Origin: Rhodospirillales bacterium
Lineage (GTDB): Bacteria > Pseudomonadota > Alphaproteobacteria > Micavibrionales > Micavibrionaceae
Length of the DNA stretch: 64,000 bases
Direction: 5' to 3'
Assembly (NCBI GenBank): GCA_020638365.1
Contig: JACKIQ010000002.1
Location: forward strand, 248,001 to 312,000
The notes below the pieces were generated by a model. The model was given only the letters and a program-made list of their open reading frames with translations, searched no databases and was not told the origin of the DNA. The position numbers and the translations under genes were made by a program. Of the stretch, positions 45,292 through 53,579 are shown piece after piece (position 1 is the first letter of the stretch; every line of letters starts with the position of its first letter).

Positions 45292-45834
45292 ATGGCTGGA
45301 AATGACAACTACGGATTTAATGCAGGCGACAAAGTGGTTTACCCCGCGCACGGCGTAGGCGAGATAGCCGGGATTGAAACCCAGACGATCGCCGGAATGA
45401 CCGTAACGCTGTACGTGATCGAGTTCGAAAAAGACCGTATGCGACTGAAAATTCCTGTTGCCAAGGCTCAATCCTCTGGCCTGAGGAAGTTGACCTCCAG
45501 CCGTCGTTTGAACGATGCGCTGCAAACACTAAAGGGCCGCGCACGCGTTCGCCGTACGATGTGGAGCCGCCGTGCACAGGAATACGAGACCAAGATTAAC
45601 TCGGGCGACCCTGTCTCGATCGCCGAAGTCCTGCGCGACCTTAAGCGCAGCAACGACGATACGGAGCAATCCTACAGCGAGCGTCAGATTTACCAGTCCG
45701 CTCTTGAACGTCTGGCCCGTGAAGTAGCCGCAGTCAACAAGATCTCGGAAACCAGGGCGACCGAAAAACTGGAAGAGCTGATGGGCAAGCGTCCCCCGCG
45801 TGGCAGCAAGTCCGTCACGAAAAAAGCGGCTTAA
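45292..45834 (+). CDS. CarD/CdnL-family transcription factor
   Basis: CdnL/CarD proteins bind RNA polymerase beta and stabilise open complexes at rRNA and growth genes. The 180-aa product begins MAGNDNYGFNAGDKVVYPAHGVGEI, an RNAP-interaction (Tudor-like) domain, followed by LKIPVAKAQSSGLRKLTS and a helical C-domain with RRTMWSRRAQEYETKI, which provides the DNA-contacting Trp. AAGGTGAAG before the ATG gives a ribosome site; upstream in-frame codons are not family-like. A strong terminator follows. Confidence 0.93.
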   Translation: MAGNDNYGFNAGDKVVYPAHGVGEIAGIETQTIAGMTVTLYVIEFEKDRMRLKIPVAKAQSSGLRKLTSSRRLNDALQTLKGRARVRRTMWSRRAQEYETKINSGDPVSIAEVLRDLKRSNDDTEQSYSERQIYQSALERLAREVAAVNKISETRATEKLEELMGKRPPRGSKSVTKKAA

Positions 45835-45875
45835 AAGGATAAAGGCTGAGAAACGCTTTAAAAGTATGAGTTATC

Positions 45876-45920
45876 ATCAGGCACAATAAGGAAAATACTT
45901 CCTTTGCGCCTGATTTTTTT
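45876..45920 (+). terminator. Rho-independent terminator of carD
   Basis: ATCAGGC and GCCTGAT form a 7-bp stem with an inner AAGGAA/TTCCTT pairing, followed by six further T residues. It shows that the next gene must begin downstream of it. Confidence 0.85.
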
Positions 45921-46008
45921 GTATGATTCGCATATACGGGTTTACGGGCCCGTCCCGCCTTACGAATTTTTCGCGCACTGCCTTCCTTTCTCAAACCCGG
46001 TTTCAACC

Positions 46009-46830
46009 GTGAAAACTCTTACTACGACAGATTACCGTTTTATGGATTTGGGCCAGCCGCGCAGGATATGGGCCATTTCTGCTATTCACGGAGAGATTGA
46101 GCGTCTTATCGCCCTCCACGACGACATTTACCCGCACATCCGCCCCGGCGACCGCCTCATCTATCTGGGGAACTATGTTGGTTTTGGTCATCATGCGGTC
46201 GAAGTTGTTGATGAACTCCTCACTTTCCGCCGTTCGGTCCTCTCTAAACAGGGAATGATGGCTAAAGATATAATCTATCTCCGCGGCGCTCAGGAAGAAA
46301 TGCTTCAGAAACTTCTTCAACTCCAGTTTGCCCCGGATCCGGGCAGTATCCTGATGTGGATGCTCGGAAATGGCCTGATGAGCACGCTCTACTCATACGG
46401 AGTAAGCCCGCACGACGGGATAGAATGCTGCCGTCAGGGTGTCCTCGGTCTCGCCCGCTGGACTGGCTCGGTCCGCGAAGCCGTACGTAAACGGCCCGGC
46501 CATGAAATCTTCAATACCCGCCTCCACCGCGCCGCGCACACCTCAAGATATCTGGAGACGCCTGTCCTTTTCGTGAATTGCGGATTGCGCTCGGACCGCC
46601 CTATGGAAGAACAGGGAGACAGCTTCTGGTGGGCCAACCGTGAATTCGAGGAAATAGAACGCCCCTACAGCCCGTTTTCCAAGGTCATCCGGGGGTACGA
46701 CCCGGATCATAAGGGAATCAATATGAATTGTGTGACGGCAACGATAGACGGCGGCTGCGGCTTTGGCGGCGCTCTGGTATGCAGCGTCTTCGATGGCGCC
46801 GGTCAATCTCTGGACACCGCTCAATTCTAA
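46009..46830 (+). CDS. Metallophosphoesterase-like protein lacking metal ligands
   Basis: The fold of calcineurin-type phosphatases is readable: an N-terminal WAISAIHGEIERLIAL where active enzymes have GDIHG, then GDRLIYLGNYVGFGHHAV where they have GDYVDRG, then IYLRGAQEEML in place of LRGNHE. Each change removes one or more metal ligands (Asp to Ala, Asp to Gly, Asn-His to Ala-Gln). The later part is a divergent C-terminal region with VNCGLRSDRPMEEQGDSFWW. I infer a non-catalytic protein. The true start is uncertain: GTG 46009 is placed after the carD terminator; no good ribosome site supports any start. Confidence 0.65.
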   Translation: MKTLTTTDYRFMDLGQPRRIWAISAIHGEIERLIALHDDIYPHIRPGDRLIYLGNYVGFGHHAVEVVDELLTFRRSVLSKQGMMAKDIIYLRGAQEEMLQKLLQLQFAPDPGSILMWMLGNGLMSTLYSYGVSPHDGIECCRQGVLGLARWTGSVREAVRKRPGHEIFNTRLHRAAHTSRYLETPVLFVNCGLRSDRPMEEQGDSFWWANREFEEIERPYSPFSKVIRGYDPDHKGINMNCVTATIDGGCGFGGALVCSVFDGAGQSLDTAQF

Positions 46831-46845
46831 AAAAGAACCAAAAGC

Positions 46846-48318
46846 CTACTCCGCGACGATCTTGTAAAGACGACCGGGGATAACCTGCTCGTCAGCCCGC
46901 ATCGCGTTAAGCACGCGGAACCGTTCCTGCTGAAATTCATCGAAAGGCATACGGCCGGCCATGTTCGCAACCGTGTCTCCCGGACCGGCTCTCACAATAC
47001 TGATCCTGAAAGGCTTGATCCGCTTTCGATCAGCCGCATTCATCGTCTTGAAGCTGTATGTTGAAGATTGCAGGGCCCTGACCCCGGCCGCGCTGTAGTC
47101 CGGGGGATAGGCGATCTGGAACCGCGCCATGCGATCCCGTCCCCACGGCAGAACGATCAGGCGTATAATCAGCGACCGCCCTTTCGCACTGCCCTTGAAG
47201 GATGTCGTAGTTCCGCTCATCCCGTTAATCTCGATTGGTTCCACAGGCACAGGCCTGTCTTTAAGGAGAACGCTCTGAACATACGTTTTTGTATGAAGAC
47301 CGTCCGGATTAGGCAAAAAGTCGAAAACGATCAAAGCGCCTGCATCCGAAATCCCGATAACCTGCAAGGGACGGTTGATCAGCCGGAACCCCTCGGGCAC
47401 GGTAAACTGAAAACCAAGATCCGTATGGTAAAACGTCCGCCCGCGTACAAACCCCTGCCCGGCGCTCTCCCCGTAGGTCATTCCGGCTATGCGCTGCAGG
47501 TAGCTCTCGCGCTCCAGTTTCCCCGCAGGTGGGAATTTCGCAACTTCTGCGGCTGTGCGCGTAACCCTCTCCTGCGTGGCAGGATGGGTCGACATGTACG
47601 CCGCCAGGCCATCGGCACGCTCTCCGGCTATACGGGATTCCAGAGCCGTGTCCGCCTGCAGGCTTTGCAGAAAAGACGTCATAGCCCGCGGATCGTATCC
47701 AGCTCGGCTCAGGTACCGGATGCCAAGCATATCCGCCTCGTTTTCCTGACCGCGCGAATAGGATTTCATGTAAAGATCGGACCCCAGCCCCAGCGCATCG
47801 TTAACCGTATCGTCTCCAACCGCCGTGGAAAGGATGGCCGCCCCGAGCATGGTAATCACCCCGCGGGAATACCGCTCCGCCGAATGCCGTGCCGTAATAT
47901 GGCCAGTCTCGTGCGCCAGGACCGATGCGACCTCCGCTTCGCTGTTCGCCAGCGCCAGCAATCCGCGCGTCATGTAAATATACCCGCCCGGCAAAGCGAA
48001 CGCGTTAACCATGGACGAGTCAAGAAGATAGAAACTGTAGCGAACATCGGGCCGCTCAGTATCCCGCGAGACGCGCTGCCCGACATCCTGCAAAAAAGTC
48101 TGCAAACCCTGATCCTGGTACAGCCCGTATTCCTCCAGAATCTTCTGGTGCTCCTGTGCCCCGACCTTCTGCTCCTGATGCGGCGACATCAAGGCCGTGA
48201 ATTGCTGCTCGCCTGTCGCAGGGTTGGTCGAACACCCCGCCAGAAAAATCAGGCATCCGGAAAGGACAGTCTTTTTAAAAGCAAAGACAGGGCAATGTTT
48301 AAAAATGTGCTTGATCAC
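46846..48318 (-). CDS. M48-family metalloprotease, BepA-like lipoprotein
   Basis: The 490-aa protein starts with a lipoprotein signal (LSGCLIFLAGC, lipobox Leu-Ala-Gly-Cys), followed by an M48 peptidase domain with the zinc site HETGH (preceded by SVLA) and a downstream Glu in ENEADMLGIRYLSRAGYD. The C-terminal ~50 residues (VRAGPGDTVANMAGRMPF) resemble a LysM-like end. BepA/LoiP-type proteases maintain outer-membrane protein quality. It starts with GTG, with GGGAGG 6 nt upstream. Converges with the phosphatase-like gene. Confidence 0.9.
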   Translation of the reverse strand: MIKHIFKHCPVFAFKKTVLSGCLIFLAGCSTNPATGEQQFTALMSPHQEQKVGAQEHQKILEEYGLYQDQGLQTFLQDVGQRVSRDTERPDVRYSFYLLDSSMVNAFALPGGYIYMTRGLLALANSEAEVASVLAHETGHITARHSAERYSRGVITMLGAAILSTAVGDDTVNDALGLGSDLYMKSYSRGQENEADMLGIRYLSRAGYDPRAMTSFLQSLQADTALESRIAGERADGLAAYMSTHPATQERVTRTAAEVAKFPPAGKLERESYLQRIAGMTYGESAGQGFVRGRTFYHTDLGFQFTVPEGFRLINRPLQVIGISDAGALIVFDFLPNPDGLHTKTYVQSVLLKDRPVPVEPIEINGMSGTTTSFKGSAKGRSLIIRLIVLPWGRDRMARFQIAYPPDYSAAGVRALQSSTYSFKTMNAADRKRIKPFRISIVRAGPGDTVANMAGRMPFDEFQQERFRVLNAMRADEQVIPGRLYKIVAE

Positions 48319-48365
48319 GGCTTGCCTCCCGGTCCATCTTAAATACGATCATGCAGGACATACTA

Positions 48366-49301
48366 ATGCGAAAAATTCTTCTGACCAGTATTTTTATGCT
48401 GCTTATGGCGCCTGCAGCCGCTCTGTGTGCAGACAACAAGACAGAAGCGGAACCGAATATTTTCGCCGCACTTGAACAAGGCAGCGACGGAAAAGTTGAG
48501 CAGGTGATTGACCCTCTTACGGTAAAACTCCGCGATGGACGCATAATCCACCTCACCGGGTTGGACTACCCGGATTACGATCCGTACAAACCCGGCCCGT
48601 TTTCGGTCACGGCGCTGAATGTTCTCCGGGACTTCCTGAAAAACCAGATCGTAAAAATATCCCGCACCAAAGGCTCAAAAACCGGAAGAATAACCCGCAT
48701 GGGCCATGAAATCGCCCACGTGACCCGCGCCGGCGATGATATCTGGGTCCAGGGGATGATGATTGGTCTGGGCCTTGCCCGCGTACGGACAGAAAAAGAC
48801 AACCCTGAGATGTCCGCGGAAATGTACAGGCTCGAACAGGCGGCAAGATCTGAAAAAGTGGGAATCTGGGAACTCAGCGCCTATGCAATTTCCTCGCCCG
48901 AAGGCGCCGCGGCCCGGGTCGGCTCCTTCCAGATTGTCGAAGGTCGGGTTAAAAGTGTAGGAATGCGCAACAACACGACATACCTGAATTTCGGAAACAA
49001 CTGGAAAAAGGATTTCACGGTAGTTCTCTCCGCACAAAGCCGGCGCGACTTTCTGAAACTGGGGATAAACCCGATGGACTGGAACGGGCAGGCCATGCGC
49101 GTACGCGGCTGGGTTGGTTTTTTTAACGGCCCTGTTATTGACATTGATCACCCCGAGGCGATCGAATTGCTGGACAAGGAGCCTCAGGAAAAAGAAGAAA
49201 GCCCCGAAAAGGAAAGCCAGACAAAGGCAAGCACCAAAATACTGGGGCAGGAAAAACCTGTCTTCACAAAGGGCGACGCCCTGCCCGATGCAAACCGCTA
49301 A
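48366..49301 (+). CDS. Exported staphylococcal-nuclease-fold protein, probably inactive
   Basis: The 311-aa product has a signal peptide (MRKILLTSIFMLLMAPAAALCA) and an SNase-like OB-fold: VEQVIDPLTVKLRDGRIIHL, TGLDYPDY, and a C-terminal MIGLGLARVRT. Hand alignment to staphylococcal nuclease puts His at catalytic Arg35, Asp at Glu43 and His at Arg87, so nuclease activity is doubtful. The C-terminal third includes a second compact part with a repeated WxNGQAMRVRGWVGFFNGPVID pattern and a charged tail. The start at 48366 gives the best signal peptide. Confidence 0.75.
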   Translation: MRKILLTSIFMLLMAPAAALCADNKTEAEPNIFAALEQGSDGKVEQVIDPLTVKLRDGRIIHLTGLDYPDYDPYKPGPFSVTALNVLRDFLKNQIVKISRTKGSKTGRITRMGHEIAHVTRAGDDIWVQGMMIGLGLARVRTEKDNPEMSAEMYRLEQAARSEKVGIWELSAYAISSPEGAAARVGSFQIVEGRVKSVGMRNNTTYLNFGNNWKKDFTVVLSAQSRRDFLKLGINPMDWNGQAMRVRGWVGFFNGPVIDIDHPEAIELLDKEPQEKEESPEKESQTKASTKILGQEKPVFTKGDALPDANR

Positions 49302-49336
49302 CACCGACGCCTGTACTAAAGAGAAAAGACACGACG

Positions 49337-50392
49337 ATGCCAAAGCGTCCCCATTCATCGAAAAACGCCTCTGAGCAGCCCAGGCAGCTCTGGGGCGAAG
49401 ACCATGCTGGCGGCGGCTACTCCTACGTCTCGCGTCGCCCCTTGATGGATCTATTCCCCCCCCTGCAACCTTATTCCAGCGGTTTTCAGACAGTCGATCC
49501 GGTTCACAACCTGTATTGGGAACAAAGCGGCAATCCCGAGGGCATTCCCATCGTTTTCCTTCATGGGGGTCCCGGCGCAGGCGCGACCCCAACGCACCGC
49601 CGCTTCTTCGACCCGGACCATTACCGTATCGTCATCTTTGATCAACGTGGCGCAGGCCGCTCGACACCTCTGGGTTGCCTTCAACATAATAAGACGCAGG
49701 ATCTTGTGGAAGATATGGAACGCCTGCGCGAACACCTCAGTATCGAGCGCTGGCATCTTTTCGGCGGCTCATGGGGCAGCACTCTGGCAATGGATTACGC
49801 AAGGCAATTCCCCGACAGGTGCCTCAGCCTCACCCTTCGTGGCATTTTCCTGTGCGAACAACCGGAAATCGACTGGTTTCTTTATGGCATGAGGAAGATA
49901 TTCCCCGAAGCGTGGGAGCAATTCGCAGGACTCCTTCCGGAAAGCGAGCAAAGCAACCTGCTCGAAGCCTATTATAGCCGCCTGACCGATGAAACCAGCC
50001 CGGACAGGCAGATCGAAGCCGCAATCCACTGGAGCCTTTACGAAGGCGCCTGCTCCTCCCTGCTTCCCAATTACGAAACCATTACCACCGAGGAACAGAA
50101 AATCCACGCGCTGGCTCTGGCCCGCATCGAAGCACATTACTTCAGGAACGAAGTCAAACCCCCGGAAAAAAGCCTTTTAAATTCCATAAAAATCTTGCGT
50201 TCCATCCCCGCAACCATTATTCAGGGGCGGTATGACCTGATCTGCCCGATACAGACAGCCTACAAGCTGCATCAGCTCTGGCCTGAAGCGGATTTTGTCG
50301 TAGTGCCGGATGCCGGGCATTCGGCTTTGGACACACCGCTCCGGTCGCGGCTTATCGAGGCTACGGAGGCCCTGAAGCCGATCAAGTCATAA
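49337..50392 (+). CDS. pip: Proline iminopeptidase
   Basis: This alpha/beta hydrolase removes N-terminal proline from peptides. The 351-aa sequence has HGGPGAG (oxyanion loop), DQRGAGRS, the nucleophile GGSWGSTLAMDYA, the acid in RYDLICPIQ and the His in PDAGHSAL. It carries about 36 N-terminal residues (KRPHSSKNASEQPRQLW on) not expected in the family, which usually begins near MDLFPPLQPYSSGF; an internal ATG at 49445 would give that start but has no ribosome site. The correct start is therefore open. Confidence 0.9.
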   Translation: MPKRPHSSKNASEQPRQLWGEDHAGGGYSYVSRRPLMDLFPPLQPYSSGFQTVDPVHNLYWEQSGNPEGIPIVFLHGGPGAGATPTHRRFFDPDHYRIVIFDQRGAGRSTPLGCLQHNKTQDLVEDMERLREHLSIERWHLFGGSWGSTLAMDYARQFPDRCLSLTLRGIFLCEQPEIDWFLYGMRKIFPEAWEQFAGLLPESEQSNLLEAYYSRLTDETSPDRQIEAAIHWSLYEGACSSLLPNYETITTEEQKIHALALARIEAHYFRNEVKPPEKSLLNSIKILRSIPATIIQGRYDLICPIQTAYKLHQLWPEADFVVVPDAGHSALDTPLRSRLIEATEALKPIKS

Positions 50393-50395
50393 AAG

Positions 50396-50419
50396 CGGCC
50401 CGTTCCTTAGACCGGGCCG
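50396..50419 (+). terminator. GC-rich hairpin after pip
   Basis: CGGCCCG and CGGGCCG form a perfect 7-bp stem with a 10-nt loop right after the pip stop. There is no T-run, so it may be an L-shaped terminator, a processing site or part of the pgk leader. Confidence 0.4.
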
Positions 50420-50450
50420 ACAGACTCGGGATGAAATCGGAGTATTGAGA

Positions 50451-51698
50451 ATGCAAAACACCGCTAAAGATATTGAAATGCCAGATAAAAACTTAGAAGA
50501 TAAGCTTGATTTTCCTACTGTTCGCGATATTGATCTGGCTGGCAAAACCGTCCTGCTGCGTGCGGACCTGAATGTCCCTAAACATAACTCGCAGATCTCG
50601 GACCATACCCGGATCGACCGACTGAAACCGACCCTGGACTTTCTGCGCGAAAACAAAGCCAAAACAGTTGTAATTTCGCATTTCGGCCGTCCCGATGGCG
50701 ATCGTAACCCTCAAATGTCGCTGGCTTTTCTGACTCCTGTGCTTGAAAAACGCTGGGAAGCTCCCGTCACCTTCGCTCCCGATTGCATCGGTGACCAGAC
50801 GAAGGACATTATAGGGCGCATGAAACCCGGAGACGTCGTCCTTCTTGAAAACGTCCGGTACTACAAGGAAGAAGAGCAGAACGACCCAGAATTTGCTAAA
50901 GCTCTGGCAGGATTGGGCGATTTATACGTGAACGATGCCTTTTCCGCGGCCCATCGCGCCCATGCCTCGACCGAAGGGATCACCCGCCACCTTCCCTCCG
51001 CCGCCGGTCTCCTGATGGAAGAGGAACTGAACGCCCTTTCCGCTGCTCTTGTCGCTCCGCAACGTCCGGTAATGGCCTTCACCGGCGGCTCAAAAATATC
51101 AACAAAGCTCAAAGTCCTGAACAATCTGATACCAAAAGTGGACTTCCTTGTTCTGGGCGGAGCTATGGCCAACACCTTCCTTCACGCGCAGGGCCACAAT
51201 GTAGGAAACTCGATGTGTGAGACCGAAATGGCCGATGAAGCGCGTAAAATCATGGCATTCGCGCAAAAATCGGAATGTGAGATCATTCTGCCGCAGGACG
51301 TCGTGACCGTTAGGGAACTGAAAGAAAATGCCGAACACAACACTGTAGACGTAAGCGCCATACCATCCGACAACTCCGCAATAGATCTTGGGGAACGGTC
51401 AATCGCGTATATCTGTGAAAAAATCAAGTCATGTAAAACGGTCTTGTGGAACGGCCCCCTCGGCGTCTTTGAGATTAAGCCGTTCGACGCGGGCACCAAT
51501 GCCGTAGCCAAAGCTGTTGCAGAGCAGACCCGCAAGAAGCTTTGCACCAGTGTCGCCGGGGGCGGCGATACCGTCGCTGCTCTCGAAAATGCGGGTGTAA
51601 CCGAAGATTTCAGCTACATATCGACCGCAGGCGGCGCATTTCTGGAATGGCTGGAGGGCAAAACTTTGCCGGGCGTACAGGCGCTTCTCAAAAAATAG
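50451..51698 (+). CDS. pgk: Phosphoglycerate kinase
   Basis: PGK makes ATP from 1,3-bisphosphoglycerate in glycolysis. The 415-aa protein has KTVLLRADLNVPKHNSQISD, the basic-patch HFGRPDGDRNP, GGSKISTKLKVL, VLWNGPLGVFE and VAGGGDTVAAL, covering both substrate domains. About 20 residues precede the usual start. ATG 50451 has GGAG at good distance. It is alone here, not with gap or fba, which often flank it in alphaproteobacteria. Confidence 0.96.
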   Translation: MQNTAKDIEMPDKNLEDKLDFPTVRDIDLAGKTVLLRADLNVPKHNSQISDHTRIDRLKPTLDFLRENKAKTVVISHFGRPDGDRNPQMSLAFLTPVLEKRWEAPVTFAPDCIGDQTKDIIGRMKPGDVVLLENVRYYKEEEQNDPEFAKALAGLGDLYVNDAFSAAHRAHASTEGITRHLPSAAGLLMEEELNALSAALVAPQRPVMAFTGGSKISTKLKVLNNLIPKVDFLVLGGAMANTFLHAQGHNVGNSMCETEMADEARKIMAFAQKSECEIILPQDVVTVRELKENAEHNTVDVSAIPSDNSAIDLGERSIAYICEKIKSCKTVLWNGPLGVFEIKPFDAGTNAVAKAVAEQTRKKLCTSVAGGGDTVAALENAGVTEDFSYISTAGGAFLEWLEGKTLPGVQALLKK

Positions 51699-51773
51699 GT
51701 AAAAACACCCGGTCGGAGCACAAACCGGAACCGGCGAAATGCCGGCTCAGGTCTGTTTTGGAGGAATGAAAAA

Positions 51774-52892
51774 TTAATGAACGACCGAGTTGCCAATGAT
51801 CTTCAGCGCAACGGCAGCGTCAATCCTGTTGAAATAGGACACAGCCTTGGACATCTCCTGCGTGTTCACCATCCGCCCATGGTTGCGAAACTGGTTGGTC
51901 AGCAGGAACATCGAAACAAAATCCTCTTTTGATATGTCGTAAGCGCGACAGGCTATAGCCAGCCCTTGGCCATGGCTCTGCATGAGAATTTGCGCCGTAG
52001 TCTTAAGGTCAAGCCCGCAGAAAACGGAAAACTGCGCGACAAAGGAACGGAACTGTCCGCGCCGCAGCGTCGCGATCATAAGCTTAGTATCAAGCTTGCC
52101 CTTGTCCTTGAATGTCTGTGCCACCTTCATCATATGATCATCCGGCTTGTATTCCGCAAGCTCCCGCCCGTCTCGGAATTCAAGAACCGTATGATCCACG
52201 GTTTCAATAATTTTCTGAGTATCCAGTTCATAATTCTGGACGATGAATTGCTTGATTTCCTCGCCGACATACTGGTAGATCCGCGACACGACCTCCGGAC
52301 TGATATCTTCGCGCCGCAAAAGAGGCATCGCAAGGTCTTCGTGCTCCTGCGCCATATCGGAAATAGTAACGCAGGCATGCTCGGTCAGACGGATATCCTT
52401 GTTCTCGACCAACCGCAAGGAAGTCTCGTAATCGCCCATATCGGCCAGCATGTCGATAACCCGGTCGCCCATCTGCTTGCGGGTGGCGATCACCCGCCAG
52501 TATTCAGGGCTTTTGGCTTTTATGATATACATAAGGTCCATGTCACCAAGAACCCGGCTTTCTTTAAGCACAGGATGGGCAATGTCGATTTCATCGTTCG
52601 CCAGTTGCAAGACCAGCCTCAGCGGAACACAATCCATAACCGCCAGCTGCTCGGACAATGCGGAGCGGATATCACGCTCCGCCTTGCGCATCAATTCAAC
52701 AAGGACGTCTGCCACCATCTCACTCTCGCGAGGGGTGACTTCCATTTCAAGGAGTTTGCTGATGGACCCCGCCAGCTTGGCCCGCGATTCCGGAGTCTTA
52801 TCCCGGGCAAGTCCGTAAAGCTGCTGAGCCTGCTTTAACTGCATCAACACGCTCGTCGCCTCCGCTGTTTCTGGCAGTTGTCCTGTATCCAT
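51774..52892 (-). CDS. DUF2336 domain protein
   Basis: A 372-aa helical protein of the alphaproteobacterial DUF2336 family. It has HEAT-like repeats with AERDIRSALSEQLAVMDCVP, LRLVLQLANDEIDIAHPVL and LTEHACVTISDMAQEHEDL. The family has been linked to two-component or general stress regulation in a few cases, but its function is not established. Length and layout match. It is convergent with pgk and divergent from a small Gln/Glu-rich gene. Confidence 0.85.
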   Translation of the reverse strand: MDTGQLPETAEATSVLMQLKQAQQLYGLARDKTPESRAKLAGSISKLLEMEVTPRESEMVADVLVELMRKAERDIRSALSEQLAVMDCVPLRLVLQLANDEIDIAHPVLKESRVLGDMDLMYIIKAKSPEYWRVIATRKQMGDRVIDMLADMGDYETSLRLVENKDIRLTEHACVTISDMAQEHEDLAMPLLRREDISPEVVSRIYQYVGEEIKQFIVQNYELDTQKIIETVDHTVLEFRDGRELAEYKPDDHMMKVAQTFKDKGKLDTKLMIATLRRGQFRSFVAQFSVFCGLDLKTTAQILMQSHGQGLAIACRAYDISKEDFVSMFLLTNQFRNHGRMVNTQEMSKAVSYFNRIDAAVALKIIGNSVVH

Positions 52893-53196
52893 AACTTGTT
52901 ATCCCACACAATAACCTCAAAAACTCAGAATATTTACTCTAAATCAGTAGGTTAACTTGGACAGGCGGAGCATGAACACACTAAACCACAAGACAGATCC
53001 CCACCTGTACATACCCCTTTTATACGCGAAAACTCTTACCAACCCGTTAATTTCCATGGATTTTATTAAAATATTCTGCTTTTCATGCACCGCAGAAAAT
53101 GCGATCCTTTAAAGAGGGCAAAAAGAAAGAGCATAATCTTTTGTTAAGAGTTCGCTGGTAATATTTCTATGTTTATTCTGAATAAAGGGTTTAGAT
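52893..53196. other. 304-nt AT-rich intergenic region
   Basis: The longest gap in the window, lying between divergent genes. It is AT-rich with runs such as TTTTATTAAAATATT near 53060 but contains no credible ORF, tRNA or clear hairpin. It must hold promoters for the DUF2336 gene and the small gene at 53197. A TTGTTA at about 53142 has no good partner -10, so I do not call a specific promoter. Confidence 0.5.
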
Positions 53197-53505
53197 ATGA
53201 CAGGTCCGATTTCTGGCGTTAATCCGCAACAGGTTCCCTTCTCTCAGTCTTTCCAGACCGGAAATAACGAGCAGCAGCAGGCGCGTGAAACCCGCAACGC
53301 TGAGGAAACGCAAACCCCTGAGCAGGATCGTATTCAGGTTCGGGGAACAGCTCTCAATAAGACTGGTCAGGTCGAGGAAACAAAGGCAAAACAGGCCGAA
53401 GAAGAGCAAAAAACGCAGGACCAGACCCGTAATCGGGCCGCAAACCTGAACAGCAATCAGGATAATTCGCTCAGACGCGGCTCTCTCGTAGACGTTGTCG
53501 TCTAG
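53197..53505 (+). CDS. Small Gln/Glu-rich hypothetical protein
   Basis: The 102-aa protein is hydrophilic and probably disordered: TGNNEQQQARETRNAEETQ, then KAKQAEEEQKTQDQTRNRAA, and a conserved-looking end with LRRGSLVDVVV. AAAGGG lies near the ATG at proper distance. A long opposite-strand frame overlaps it, but this strand has the ribosome site and is followed by a terminator. Function unknown; the C-terminal motif is the only feature that could be recognised in relatives. Confidence 0.6.
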   Translation: MTGPISGVNPQQVPFSQSFQTGNNEQQQARETRNAEETQTPEQDRIQVRGTALNKTGQVEETKAKQAEEEQKTQDQTRNRAANLNSNQDNSLRRGSLVDVVV

Positions 53506-53530
53506 GCATCGCCGACTGAAAAAAAACCAA

Positions 53531-53556
53531 ACGCGCCCTATCCGGCGCGTTTTTCT
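53531..53556. terminator. Bidirectional terminator
   Basis: ACGCGCC and GGCGCGT form a 7-bp stem, with an A-run on the left and TTTTCT on the right, so it can serve both the 53197 gene and the convergent amn gene. Confidence 0.75.
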
Positions 53557-53579
53557 ATTGGGAAACATTTATAGCCAAA

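Noticed and set aside
45904..46008. Upstream start of the phosphatase-like gene at 45904
   Set aside because: That start lies inside the carD terminator hairpin, and the extra residues are not family-like.
47068..48342. 424-codon frame opposite the M48 protease
   Set aside because: The reverse strand has a lipobox, HETGH and a good ribosome site; this frame has no domain.
53191..53568. 125-codon minus-strand frame over the small Gln/Glu-rich gene
   Set aside because: The plus strand has a ribosome site and a terminator placed right after the stop; the minus frame runs through the terminator.
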